From assembly GCF_000153465.1 (NCBI RefSeq), contig NZ_CH672387.1, positions 771,180-835,179 of the forward strand: a stretch of DNA of 64,000 bases. The letters are read 5' to 3'. The number at the start of each line of letters is the position of its first letter. Position 1 is the stretch's first letter. The translations under genes and the position numbers were made by a program. Source of the stretch: Aurantimonas manganoxydans SI85-9A1 (lineage in GTDB: Bacteria; Pseudomonadota; Alphaproteobacteria; Rhizobiales; Rhizobiaceae). The notes beneath the pieces were generated by a model. It searched no databases, was not told the DNA's origin, and saw only the letters and a list, made by a program, of their open reading frames with translations. Below, piece by piece: positions 56,429 through 64,000 of this stretch.

Positions 56429-56845
56429 TCAGAGGAGAACGTCGAAGAAGTATCCGGCCATGGCGAGAAGGGTTCCTACCACCGCCGTCGGGATCATGAC
56501 GCTCGTCATGCGGTTGTCGACGACGGCCGCGCCACTCGCCGGATCGTCGCGCTGCGATCGAGCCAGATAGAAGCCTCGCCGGCCCAGCCGGACCTGCTGC
56601 CGTGTCGGCTCGGCCTGCGCCCAGATTTGCGGTGTGTAATGTACTGGCTCGGCGCTATGGACAGGCTGGTGCATGGCATCTGCCTTGGCTGCGGTCGTGG
56701 TCGGCTCTGACGGTGCGAATGGCGCCGCTACTGTCGCGGGCACATCGGCGGAGACGGCGTCCGTCCGCGCCGCGCTGCCGCCGCAGGTGAACATCACGTA
56801 TTCATCGCTACCAAATCCAGGCGGAAACGCAGAAACACCGAGCAT
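56429..56845 (-). CDS. Tail-anchored hypothetical protein
   Basis: 138 residues. No known family. The first 25 residues include a Cys (YVMFTCGGSAA), then a long Pro/Ala/Thr-rich disordered section, then LGRRGFYLARSQRDDP and a C-terminal hydrophobic helix (MIPTAVVGTLLAMAGYFFDV) as the only membrane segment. GGAGG lies upstream of the ATG at 56845, which supports a real gene. Likely anchored in the inner membrane with its N-terminal part in the cytoplasm. Base use matches neighbours. Confidence 0.6.
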   Translation of the reverse strand: MLGVSAFPPGFGSDEYVMFTCGGSAARTDAVSADVPATVAAPFAPSEPTTTAAKADAMHQPVHSAEPVHYTPQIWAQAEPTRQQVRLGRRGFYLARSQRDDPASGAAVVDNRMTSVMIPTAVVGTLLAMAGYFFDVLL

Positions 56846-57089
56846 CACAGACCTCCGAGCCGTTAACGCGCGAACGGCCGTTTCGTTGCGCGGACAAAAC
56901 CCCGAAGTCACTGATCCGCTTTCTTTAGTTGGCTCAAAACAGGCTTGATCGGCGCCGCCGGCTATTCAACCGATTTTAATACCGGCGAGCGTGCGCCCGG
57001 TACTGGACGTCACGCGTCCGGGTCATCAATAGGGATGGCGAACCAACCGGTGGGCCAGGGTGGCCGCCGGTGCCACGAAGGGGAGAGAC

Positions 57090-58001
57090 ATGCTTAGAAC
57101 GCAGACCGTCCGCGAGATCCTGTCCTGGTACGAGGGCGAGACGCCCGGCCTGAAAAGCAATCTCTCCCGCCTGCTGATGCACGGCAAGCTGGCCGGAACC
57201 GGCCGCGTCGTGATCCTGCCGGTCGATCAAGGCTTCGAGCATGGTCCGGCCCGCAGCTTTGCGCCGAACCCCGTCGGCTACGACCCGCACTATCTCTACC
57301 AGCTGGCCATCGACGCCGGTGTTTCTGGCTATGCTGCGCCGCTCGGCCTGCTCGAGCAGGGCGCCGACACCTTCGCGGGCGAGGTGCCGCTGATCCTGAA
57401 GCTGAACAGCGGCAATTCGCTGGTCGGCGGCGCCGACCAAGCGGTGACGGCGAAGGTCGAGGACGCCATGCGTCTCGGCTGCGTCGGCGTCGGCTTCACG
57501 ATCTATCCGGGTGCCGACAATTCCTACGCCATGATCGAGGAACTGCGCGAGATCAGCTACGAGGCCAAGTCGCGTGGCCTGATGACGGTGGTGTGGTCGT
57601 ATCCGCGCGGCGGCAAGGTGACGAAGGATGGCGAGACTGCGCTCGACATCATCGCCTATGCCGCACACATGGCGGCGCTGATGGGCGCGACGATCATCAA
57701 GGTGAAGCTGCCGACCGGCCATCTCGATCTCGACGCGGCCAAGACGGTCTACGACAAGTACGAAATCCCCGGCGACACGGCCGCGGCGCGGGTGCGCCAC
57801 ATCATGCAGGCGGCTTTTGCCGGCAAGCGCCTCGTGGTCTTCTCCGGCGGTGCCGCGAAGAACACCGACGAGCTTCTCGACGAGGTGCGGGCCATCCGCG
57901 AAGGTGGTGGCAACGGCTCGATCATCGGCCGCAACTCCTTCCAGCGCCCGAAGGAAGAGGCGCTGACGCTTCTCAACGAAGTCATGGACATCTACCGCTA
58001 G
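57090..58001 (+). CDS. Class I fructose-bisphosphate aldolase (FbaB/DhnA type)
   Basis: 303 residues, Schiff-base aldolase splitting fructose 1,6-bisphosphate in glycolysis/gluconeogenesis, here the archaeal-type class I enzyme used by rhizobia. Blocks: RVVILPVDQGFEHGPARSFA, PLILKLNSGNSLVGG, GVGFTIYPGADNSYAMIEEL, TVVWSYPRGGKVTKDGETAL, TIIKVKLPTGHLDLD with the probable Schiff-base Lys, and the phosphate-binding RLVVFSGGAAKNTDELL. AAGGGGAGAG precedes the ATG. A GC hairpin follows. Confidence 0.94.
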   Translation: MLRTQTVREILSWYEGETPGLKSNLSRLLMHGKLAGTGRVVILPVDQGFEHGPARSFAPNPVGYDPHYLYQLAIDAGVSGYAAPLGLLEQGADTFAGEVPLILKLNSGNSLVGGADQAVTAKVEDAMRLGCVGVGFTIYPGADNSYAMIEELREISYEAKSRGLMTVVWSYPRGGKVTKDGETALDIIAYAAHMAALMGATIIKVKLPTGHLDLDAAKTVYDKYEIPGDTAAARVRHIMQAAFAGKRLVVFSGGAAKNTDELLDEVRAIREGGGNGSIIGRNSFQRPKEEALTLLNEVMDIYR

Positions 58002-58011
58002 AGCGGTGTTC

Positions 58012-58034
58012 GGCGGCGCCCGACAGGCGCCGCC
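58012..58034. terminator. GC hairpin after aldolase
   Basis: GGCGGCGCC and GGCGCCGCC pair perfectly around CGACA, starting 11 bp after the stop codon. No T run follows. Confidence 0.6.
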
Positions 58035-58089
58035 GGTATCGGACCTGTCGGGCCGTCGAGGACCTGTGCGTTCATGCTAGCGTGACGCC

Positions 58090-58506
58090 ATGTCGGCCCT
58101 CTCCCCATCAAGCCGGATTTTCGATGCTCTTGTGACTGTCTGGCTGGCAGCGGCGCTGTTCGTTGTCGGGGGACAGTCGGATGCTGCCGAGCTCCTGATG
58201 TTCGAGCAGGCGGGCTGCCGTTTCTGCGCGGCCTTCGACGCCGAGATCGCACCGGGTTATCCCGGCAGCAACGCCGGGCGGTTGGCCCCGCTGCGCCGGG
58301 TCGATATCCATGACGACCGCCGCGGCGGCATCGATACGCTGATGCCAGCAGTGTTCACGCCCACCTTCGTGCTGGTGGACGACGAGGGTCGCGAAATCGG
58401 ACGGCTCGAGGGCTATCCCGGCCGCAAATGGTTCTATCCCGAAATCGACGCGCTGATTGACCGACTGCCGGCCGGCAAGCCGGTGCCGGAAACGGCTCCC
58501 GATTGA
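58090..58506 (+). CDS. Exported thioredoxin-fold protein (SoxS-like)
   Basis: 138 residues with a signal peptide (residues about 12-32). The mature part begins ELLMFEQAGCRFCAAFDAEI, a thioredoxin-type CxxC (CRFC), and includes VFTPTFVLVDDEGREIGRLE with the cis-Pro and the GYPGRKWFYPEIDALI end typical of the short SoxS-like reductases. A periplasmic thiol reductase role is expected. Alone, 88 bp after aldolase. Confidence 0.85.
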   Translation: MSALSPSSRIFDALVTVWLAAALFVVGGQSDAAELLMFEQAGCRFCAAFDAEIAPGYPGSNAGRLAPLRRVDIHDDRRGGIDTLMPAVFTPTFVLVDDEGREIGRLEGYPGRKWFYPEIDALIDRLPAGKPVPETAPD

Positions 58507-58598
58507 GGTGTCCGTTCGAAGGCCGCTGACGCCCGGCGGCGCCGAAACGACAGCGGCCGCCCGAGGGCGGCCGCGATCTGCGTTTCCGGAAAATGGGC

Positions 58599-59042
58599 CT
58601 ACTGGGCCGCAGCGTCAGCCAGTGCCTCGGCCGGGTCGCGCGTCGCGCCGGCTTCGTCGAAGGAGGCGAGATAGGCGATGATGTCGACCATTTCCTGTTC
58701 CTTCTTGATGCCCGGGAAGACCATCTTGGTCCCCTTCACCACATCGCGTGGGTTGGTCAGCCAGGCCGTCATCAGTTCCTCGTTCCAGGCTGCCTTGTCG
58801 GCCGCCCATTCCTGGAAGGCGGGCGAGAAGGAATAGCCCTCCACGGCGCCGGGCTTCTCCCCGACGATGCCGTTCAGTTCCGGCCCGATCTTGTTCTTGG
58901 CGCCTTCGCCGACGGCGTGGCAGGCCATGCATTTGCGGAAGACCTTCTTGCCGGCATCCGGATCTCCGGCGGTCTGGGCGAAGGCCCCGCTCGCCAGTGT
59001 CAGCGAGAGCAGGGCTCCCGCAGCGACGATCAACCTGTTCAT
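58599..59042 (-). CDS. Soluble class I cytochrome c
   Basis: 147 residues with a signal peptide (1-23, cut near GAFAQTAG). The heme site is KKVFRKCMACHAVGEGAKNK (CxxCH near residue 39), with GPELNGIVGEKPGAVEGYSF and the axial Met in TKMVFPGIKKEQEMVDIIAY. Size and blocks match cytochrome c2/c550 electron carriers in the periplasm. The C-terminus has an extra Ala-rich tail of 20 residues. GGAGGACAT precedes the ATG at 59042. Confidence 0.95.
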   Translation of the reverse strand: MNRLIVAAGALLSLTLASGAFAQTAGDPDAGKKVFRKCMACHAVGEGAKNKIGPELNGIVGEKPGAVEGYSFSPAFQEWAADKAAWNEELMTAWLTNPRDVVKGTKMVFPGIKKEQEMVDIIAYLASFDEAGATRDPAEALADAAAQ

Positions 59043-59824
59043 ATGTCCTCCAACCAATGACGGTGCCTTCGGAAGGATATGGAACGGTTCCAGAGAGGGC
59101 AATCAGCCGAACCGCGAATTCAGGTCGCAGGCGTGGGTGCGAGAATGGAATGCGCGGCGCGTGCGGCAGGCCGTCGCCGCCATGGCGCGCCTGCCCGGCC
59201 TCCTCGCTCCTGCTAAAATGAAGTGTATCCGGGCCCGAGTACTTGGCAACGCTTCAGTCACCCGCGGCGCTGAGACCGGTTGGACCGCCGGGATCTGGTG
59301 CGCGGCGAGCGGCAGATGTCCATGCGGTTGTGTCAGACAGGTGATCTGCTCTCTGATCTGGGCCGATGCTCCATCGGTAAAAATCGGTGATTGAGCATGG
59401 CGGGAATGGGGCGGCTTTCCGCTCGGTCGCCGCTCGATCCGCAATCCCCGCCGACCCCCTGCGATGCGGGGCACAGGCCGCCTCCGGCCCCGATCGGGAC
59501 GTTGCTGCACTGCAGTCTAGGAATAACTTCCGACACAACTTCGCCGCATTGATTAAGGGCGTCCGTGAACGGGCGGTTGACGTAAACCATCGTTTTTAAG
59601 GGAGAATAAAGGGTCGGGCGTTACGAAGGATTCACGACGCCGGGTCCTGCAGGTCCTCGTTGCGGATCGGCAACACGGCGAAGGAGAACGTATTCCTGCC
59701 ATTTTCTGAGCACGGATGCGAACCATAACCCTCCCGAACCCGACAAGACGGGTGCGGCATTCGGAGCCGACGGCAGCGTCGGTCCGGAGACAAGGTCGCG
59801 CAAGCGACATAATGGAGTACGACT
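59043..59824. other. Long intergenic region between cytochrome c and outer-membrane protein
   Basis: 780 bp. Short frames cross it on both strands but none has a ribosome site and family similarity. Structured elements: a hairpin GGCAGGC..CGCC/GGCG..GCCTGCC (59167-59194), a CTGC-ACT-GCAG dyad at 59505-59515, and a CCGACG-GCAG-CGTCGG stem at 59767-59782 that would lie in the 5' leader of the outer-membrane gene. The 59520-59640 part is AT-richer, as expected for a promoter. A small RNA cannot be excluded. Confidence 0.5.
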
Positions 59825-60616
59825 ATGAAACGCCTTGCACTGCTTCTCGCCACCACGGCTTTCGTGACCCCGGCCCTGGCCGCGGACGTCATCTATGAGG
59901 AGCCGCCGGCACCGGCGCCGATGGCTATCGAGCCGGTCGCCACGACCGCAACCTGGACCGGCCTCTACATTGGTGGCCAGGCTGGCGTCGCATTCGGCAA
60001 CGAGTCCGATGGCGCGACGTTCAACCCGGGCGGCGGCGGCCCATTCGGCACCGGCACGTATTCCGAAGATGACGACAATGCCGGCTTCATCGGCGGTGGT
60101 CACATCGGTTACGACTACCAGATCAACGACTTCGTCGTGGGTGCGGTCGCCGACATCAACTACATCGACGCCGAGACCAACCGCTCCTACACGACCGGTG
60201 GTGGCTCGACCTTCTCGACGAGCAGCGACATCAACTACCTCGGCACGGTCCGGGCGCGCGTTGGTTACGCGATGGACAGCGTCCTGCTGTACGGTACGGG
60301 CGGTCTCGCCTATGCCGGCGTCGACAACAACGCGTCTGCTCCGGCCTCGTCGGGCACCTTCACGAACTACACGTTCGAGCAGGACGAGAACGACACCGAC
60401 ATCGGCTACGCCGTCGGTGGTGGCGTTGACGTGATGGCGACCAACAACATCTCGTTCGGCGTCGAGTACCTCTACACGAACCTCGGTTCGAACGATCAGA
60501 CGATTACCGGCACTGATTCCACCAACGGTAACACCGTCAGCTTCACCAGCGAGTCGAACAACGACGACCTGGACTTCCACACGATCTGGGCCAAGGCCTC
60601 GTATCGCTTCAACTAA
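59825..60616 (+). CDS. Outer-membrane beta-barrel protein (Omp31/Omp25 type)
   Basis: 263 residues with signal peptide (1-20). The mature N-terminus ADVIYEEPPAPAPMAIEPVA is the Pro-rich segment of rhizobial Omp25/31 proteins; alternating beta-strands follow (WTGLYIGGQAGVAFGN, GFIGGGHIGYDYQIN, YLGTVRARVGYAMDSVLLYG, GVEYLYTNLGSNDQ), and the last strand is AKASYRFN, ending N rather than the more usual F. Probably eight strands. Loops are rich in Thr, Asp and Asn and carry little GC bias, which fits surface exposure. GGAG lies before the ATG; a terminator follows. Confidence 0.9.
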   Translation: MKRLALLLATTAFVTPALAADVIYEEPPAPAPMAIEPVATTATWTGLYIGGQAGVAFGNESDGATFNPGGGGPFGTGTYSEDDDNAGFIGGGHIGYDYQINDFVVGAVADINYIDAETNRSYTTGGGSTFSTSSDINYLGTVRARVGYAMDSVLLYGTGGLAYAGVDNNASAPASSGTFTNYTFEQDENDTDIGYAVGGGVDVMATNNISFGVEYLYTNLGSNDQTITGTDSTNGNTVSFTSESNNDDLDFHTIWAKASYRFN

Positions 60617-60657
60617 GAAATGTTCCGGACGCTTCGCGCGTCCGGGTTCGCTTCAGG

Positions 60658-60690
60658 GCCCGGCGGATCCTCGCGATCCGTCGGGCTTTT
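60658..60690 (+). terminator. Intrinsic terminator after outer-membrane gene
   Basis: GCCCGGCGGATC and GATCCGTCGGGC pair with one mismatch around a 5-nt loop and run into TTTT. Confidence 0.9.
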
Positions 60691-60726
60691 CTGTGTGCAG
60701 TGGTTCGAAGCGGCCGGCCGGACGGC

Positions 60727-61677
60727 TCAGTCCAGCGGCGGCAGCCCGAGATCGGCGCGGCGCGGCAGGTCGGCGCCCCGGCGGGAGCAGGTGACCGCCG
60801 CCGCCCCGACCGCGAAACGAAGCAGCGATTCCACGCTGGCCTGGTCGGCCTGCTTCAGGGCGGCGCGCGACAAGTGTCCGCGCTCCTGGAGTGCTGCCAG
60901 GAGTGCAGCCTGAAACGTGTCGCCGGCGCCGACCGTATCGGCGACGACGATCCGCTGCCCCGCGACCGTGGCGGCAACGCCGCCACCCGTCAGCGCCACA
61001 GCGCCGTTCTCGCCGCGTGTGACCACCGCCATCTCCGCTCCGGCGCCGACCCAGTCCGCCAGCACGGCTTCGACCGCGCGTCCCGGATAGAGCTGTTCGA
61101 GATCCTCCTCGCTCGCCTTCACCATCCCGGCGAAGGGGACAAGCTCGGCGACTTTCGCGCGCCAGATGTCAATGTCCGGTTCGATCGCGGTGCGGATGTT
61201 CGGATCGTAGGAGATGAAGCGTCGTCCGGATTCCTGGCGCACCAGCTTCATCAGTGAGGACGCGGTCGGTTCGGTAACGGTCGAGTAGGACGCGACATGG
61301 ATCGCGGCGAGCGCCTCGGGTAATTCGGCCGGCACGTCCGACGGTTCGACCGAACGGTCGGCCGTGCCCTCGATGTAGAAGTCGTAGGCCGCCGAGCCAT
61401 CGGCCGCGAGCGAGACCATGGCCAGCGTGGTGTTGCAATCCGTCGGGATCAGGAATTGCTGGTCGATCGCCTCGCGTTCCATGAAGCCGCGAATGCGGGT
61501 GCCGAAGATGTCGCGCGAGACCTTGGTGAAGAAGCCGGCGGGATGTCCGAGGCGCGCCAGACCGAGCGCGACGTTCAGCGGCGAGCCGCCGACACGGCCG
61601 GCGAGCGCGATCTGCGCCACGTCGTCGCCGGTTTCGACGAAAAGATCGAACAGCGCATCGCCGCAACTGAGGAACAT
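60727..61677 (-). CDS. PfkB family carbohydrate kinase (fructokinase-like)
   Basis: 316 residues. The PfkB signatures are complete: N-terminal GRVGGSPLNVALGLARLGHP and C-terminal VADTVGAGDTFQAALLAALQ with the catalytic Asp in GAGD. FYIEGTADRSVEPSDVP and SYDPNIRTAIEPDIDIWRAK lie between. Phosphorylates a sugar such as fructose or ribose; a fructokinase annotation is common for this subgroup. The ATG at 61677 follows GGGAGG; a GTG nine codons upstream is possible. Divergent from pcaD. Confidence 0.92.
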   Translation of the reverse strand: MFLSCGDALFDLFVETGDDVAQIALAGRVGGSPLNVALGLARLGHPAGFFTKVSRDIFGTRIRGFMEREAIDQQFLIPTDCNTTLAMVSLAADGSAAYDFYIEGTADRSVEPSDVPAELPEALAAIHVASYSTVTEPTASSLMKLVRQESGRRFISYDPNIRTAIEPDIDIWRAKVAELVPFAGMVKASEEDLEQLYPGRAVEAVLADWVGAGAEMAVVTRGENGAVALTGGGVAATVAGQRIVVADTVGAGDTFQAALLAALQERGHLSRAALKQADQASVESLLRFAVGAAAVTCSRRGADLPRRADLGLPPLD

Positions 61678-61845
61678 GGCAGGCCTCCCGCACCCCGGAT
61701 CCACTCTGGTGCCTTTAGCGGCTAGCAGGTCTCGGCGAAACGGGGAAGGCGAGGGGCGTTCGGCGCGGACGCCGCAACGGGCTTTCTTCCGCGGCCGCCA
61801 CGCCTATGATCGCCGGACGGAGCAAGCAACAAGGATACCGCAGCA

Positions 61846-62652
61846 ATGGCATTCGAACGGGTCAACGGCGTCGTTCTCCATCACAAGGTCGAGGGGAACG
61901 CGGCAGGGCCGACGCTGGTCTTCGCCAATTCGCTCGGGACCGATTTCCGCATCTGGGACGCGATGGTGGCCGATCTGGCGACCGACTACCGGATCGTTCG
62001 CTACGACAAGCGTGGTCATGGCCTGTCCGAGGCGACGCCGTCACCCTACGCGATGGAAGATCACGTCGCCGACCTGAAGGCGCTGATCGATCATCTGGGC
62101 CTCGTCGAACCGCTGGTCGTCGGGCTGTCGATCGGCGGCATGATCGCGCAGGGCCTCGCCTCGCAGCATCCGGGCGTCGCCAAGGGGCTGGTGCTGATGG
62201 ATACGGCGCATCGCATCGGCTCGGACGAGCTGTGGAACCAGCGGATCACCGCGATCGAGGCGGACGGGATCGCGGCCATCTCCGACCAGATCCTGCAGCG
62301 CTGGTTCACGCCCGACTTCCGCGCACCCGGCAGGCCCGACTTCGTTGGCTATTCCAACATGCTGTTGCGCACGCCGCTGGCGGGCTATCTGGGCAGTTGC
62401 TGCGCCTTGCGCGATGCGGATTATACGGAGGCGACAAGAGCGCTGACGCTGCCGGTGCTGTGCATCGTCGGCGACCACGACGGCTCGACCCCGCCCGATC
62501 TCGTGCGCTCGACCGCCGATCTCATCGCCGGCGCGCGCTTCGATATCGTCGAGAATGCCGGGCATCTGCCGTGCATCGAGCAGCCGCAGGCGACGACGCG
62601 TCTGGTGGCGGACTTCGCGGCCGAGGTGTTCGGCGGCGCGGGCAACCAATGA
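61846..62652 (+). CDS. pcaD: 3-oxoadipate enol-lactonase
   Basis: 268 residues, alpha/beta hydrolase that opens 3-oxoadipate enol-lactone in the beta-ketoadipate (protocatechuate) pathway. Oxyanion block FANSLGTDFRIWD, RYDKRGHGLSEATPSPYAME, nucleophile Ser95 in VGLSIGGMIAQGLA, Asp212 in GDHDGSTPPDL and His240 in NAGHLPCIEQP. Its stop overlaps pcaB (ATGA). No pcaC, pcaHG or regulator lies in the window. Confidence 0.92.
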   Translation: MAFERVNGVVLHHKVEGNAAGPTLVFANSLGTDFRIWDAMVADLATDYRIVRYDKRGHGLSEATPSPYAMEDHVADLKALIDHLGLVEPLVVGLSIGGMIAQGLASQHPGVAKGLVLMDTAHRIGSDELWNQRITAIEADGIAAISDQILQRWFTPDFRAPGRPDFVGYSNMLLRTPLAGYLGSCCALRDADYTEATRALTLPVLCIVGDHDGSTPPDLVRSTADLIAGARFDIVENAGHLPCIEQPQATTRLVADFAAEVFGGAGNQ

Positions 62653-63719
62653 CGGCAGCCGTCTTCTCCAATCCGATCCTTGCCGGTTTGCTCGGTGACG
62701 AGGAGCTCTCCTCCTACTTCACAGCCGAATCGGACATCGAGGCCATGCTGGCCTTCGAGACGGCGCTGGCCGAGGCCGAGGCTGCGGAGGGATTGATCCC
62801 GGCAGAATCAGCTGCCGCGATCGCGGCGCGAGCGGCGGGTTTCGCCCCGGACATCGCGAGTCTGGCGGACGGCACGGCCCGCGACGGGGTGGTCGTTCCG
62901 GACCTGCTGCGTCAGCTCAGATCCGATCTCGCCGACGATCATGCGGCGGCGCTGCACAAGGGCGCGACCAGCCAGGACGTGATCGACGCGTCCATGGCGA
63001 TGCGCATGCAGGGGGTGTCCCTCGTCCTCGATCGGCGGCTGGCTGCACTGGTCGACGGGCTGGCAGAGTGGAGCATCGCAGCGGCCGATGCCGAGGTGAT
63101 GGCCCATACCCGCATGCAGGCGGCTCGTCCGACCCGGTTCCAGCGCAAGCTGTCGGCGTGGTCGGACCCGCTGGTGCGGTGCCGGCTGCGGCGCGAGGAA
63201 ATCGCCCCGCGGGCCTTCGCGCTGCGGTTCGGTGGCGCCGTCGGGGACCGTGCCAGTCTCGACGGCAAGGGGGACGCGATTGCCGCGCGCGTCGCCGAGA
63301 TACTGGGGCTCTGGTCGGCGCCGGGCTCGCTGCATACCGACCGCGACGGCATCGTCGAATTCGGCACCTGGCTGTCGCTGATCACCGGCGCACTCGGCAA
63401 GTTCGGGCAGGACGTCGTGCTGTCGTTGCAGAACGAGGTCGGCGAACTGGCGCTGCAGGGTGGTGGCGGATCCTCGGCGATGCCGCACAAGCAGAACCCC
63501 GTCGGGGCCGAGGTGCTTGTGACGCTGGCACGCTTCAACGCGACGCTGGTCTCGGGTCTGCACCAGTCGCTGGTCCATGAGAACGAGCGGTCCGGCGCGG
63601 CCTGGACGCTGGAATGGATGATCCTGCCGCAGATGGCGATGGCCGCCGGCGCGGCAACCCGCACGGCGCAGGATCTGCTGGGCCGGTTGTCACTGGCGGA
63701 AGCAACACGGACGGGCTGA
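62649..63719 (+). CDS. pcaB: 3-carboxy-cis,cis-muconate cycloisomerase
   Basis: 356 residues of the fumarase/adenylosuccinate-lyase superfamily. Helical core with the superfamily signature GGSSAMPHKQNPVGAEVLV near residue 275, LHKGATSQDVIDASMAMRMQ and MAHTRMQAARPTRFQRKLSA. Converts carboxymuconate to the muconolactone that feeds PcaD after decarboxylation. The C-terminus stops about 90 residues short of the longer relatives (about 450), as is usual for the rhizobial form. Directly coupled to pcaD. Confidence 0.92.
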   Translation: MTAAVFSNPILAGLLGDEELSSYFTAESDIEAMLAFETALAEAEAAEGLIPAESAAAIAARAAGFAPDIASLADGTARDGVVVPDLLRQLRSDLADDHAAALHKGATSQDVIDASMAMRMQGVSLVLDRRLAALVDGLAEWSIAAADAEVMAHTRMQAARPTRFQRKLSAWSDPLVRCRLRREEIAPRAFALRFGGAVGDRASLDGKGDAIAARVAEILGLWSAPGSLHTDRDGIVEFGTWLSLITGALGKFGQDVVLSLQNEVGELALQGGGGSSAMPHKQNPVGAEVLVTLARFNATLVSGLHQSLVHENERSGAAWTLEWMILPQMAMAAGAATRTAQDLLGRLSLAEATRTG

Positions 63720-63829
63720 AACGATCGGGAGCGGGACGGAAACGCCGCTCGCCGCTCCGGCCTTCCTTGAAGGGCTAGCGCGCCGCCCCGCTCGATGATC
63801 GCGGGAATGCGCCTTTGTCTGGCTGCAGT

Positions 63830-64000
63830 TCAGGCGGCGCGGTCGAGGCGCGAGCGCGAAGCGGGTTGCTGCGAGCCACTGCGCAGATGGACGGCATCGT
63901 CCTCCAGGCGGAAGCGTTCGACCACATCGCCGAGATTGCGGGCGTCGGCCGCCAGCGCCTGCACGGCCGCGGTGGTCTCCTCGACCAGGGTGGCGTTCTG
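63830..64000 (-). CDS. Methyl-accepting chemotaxis protein (3' end only)
   Basis: The last 56 residues of a minus-strand gene whose start is beyond the window. QNATLVEETTAAVQALAADA is the conserved end of the MCP signalling/methylation helix bundle, followed by ARNLGDVVERFRLEDDA and a polar Arg-rich tail ending RLDRAA. Ligand cannot be inferred. Convergent with pcaB, 110 bp away. Confidence 0.85.
   Translation of the reverse strand, partial: QNATLVEETTAAVQALAADARNLGDVVERFRLEDDAVHLRSGSQQPASRSRLDRAA

Noticed and set aside
59505-59515. Second PhaR-type core CTGCACTGCAG as a regulatory site
   Set aside because: Short core expected by chance a few times in this GC-rich window; no extended symmetry and no PHA gene adjacent. 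Kept only as a note.
59254-59600. Short frames on both strands in the 780-bp gap
   Set aside because: No ribosome sites, Arg/Ser-rich random composition, and mutual overlap.

Overview
The window looks like one contiguous piece of chromosome from a GC-rich alphaproteobacterium, most likely a member of the Hyphomicrobiales (Rhizobiales) close to the Aurantimonadaceae or Stappiaceae. The evidence is family content. It has an S21 protein of the rhizobial type, a split pntAA-pntAB-pntB transhydrogenase next to an aa3-oxidase subunit IV, DUF992 and Omp31-type envelope proteins, an HWE histidine kinase, an ornithine decarboxylase beside a GNAT enzyme, and a four-gene sarcosine oxidase operon. I see no rRNA, convincing tRNA, CRISPR array, insertion sequence or prophage. 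High GC at third codon positions opens many long antisense frames, which I have left out.

Layout. 1-4 kb (mostly minus): the start of a PHB-depolymerase-type esterase, a small secreted AprI/Inh-like protein, a LacI regulator with a 2-hydroxyacid dehydrogenase, and a MarR regulator. 4-7 kb (plus): a creatininase-family hydrolase and a CobW/COG0523 metallochaperone overlapping a WD40 protein. 7-12 kb (minus): a PAS/GAF HWE kinase, a GNAT enzyme and ornithine decarboxylase with a long structured leader. 12-17 kb: a LysR regulator, an L,D-transpeptidase, a DUF1007/NicO metal-transport pair, and a DCC/glutamine-amidotransferase pair.

17-29 kb is the most unusual region. Three paralogous TRAP solute receptors lie on the plus strand, interrupted by selO, a spermidine-synthase-like gene and a YcaQ-type glycosylase. 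Only one TRAP permease pair (dctQ-dctM) is present, on the other strand about 2 kb beyond the third receptor. Two of the receptors share a 119-bp tract with one mismatch, which suggests gene conversion.

29-41 kb: a giant indolepyruvate ferredoxin oxidoreductase, recX, a PfpI/DJ-1 protein, the cox-IV/pnt cluster ending in a strong terminator, DUF992, a TPR lipoprotein, rpsU and a small secreted protein. 41-50 kb: a membrane protein behind a perfect inverted repeat, soxBDAG, a GST and an FMN reductase. 49-54.5 kb (minus): an imelysin / di-heme oxidoreductase / imelysin / DUF1513 cluster, a periplasmic iron-uptake type arrangement with an Irr-like operator candidate upstream.

54.7-64 kb: a frameshifted solitary ABC peptide-binding gene, a tail-anchored hypothetical, class I fructose-bisphosphate aldolase, a thioredoxin-fold protein, a c-type cytochrome, a 780-bp gap, an outer-membrane beta-barrel protein, a PfkB kinase, pcaD-pcaB of the beta-ketoadipate pathway, and the end of a chemotaxis receptor.

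Much of the content concerns uptake and oxidation of organic acids and amino-acid derivatives: TRAP receptors, IOR, sarcosine oxidase, pca and hydroxyacid dehydrogenase. No wholly new multi-gene system is evident. The best leads are the three-receptor/one-permease TRAP locus with its conversion tract, the structured ornithine decarboxylase leader, and several strong dyad operators with no assigned regulator.
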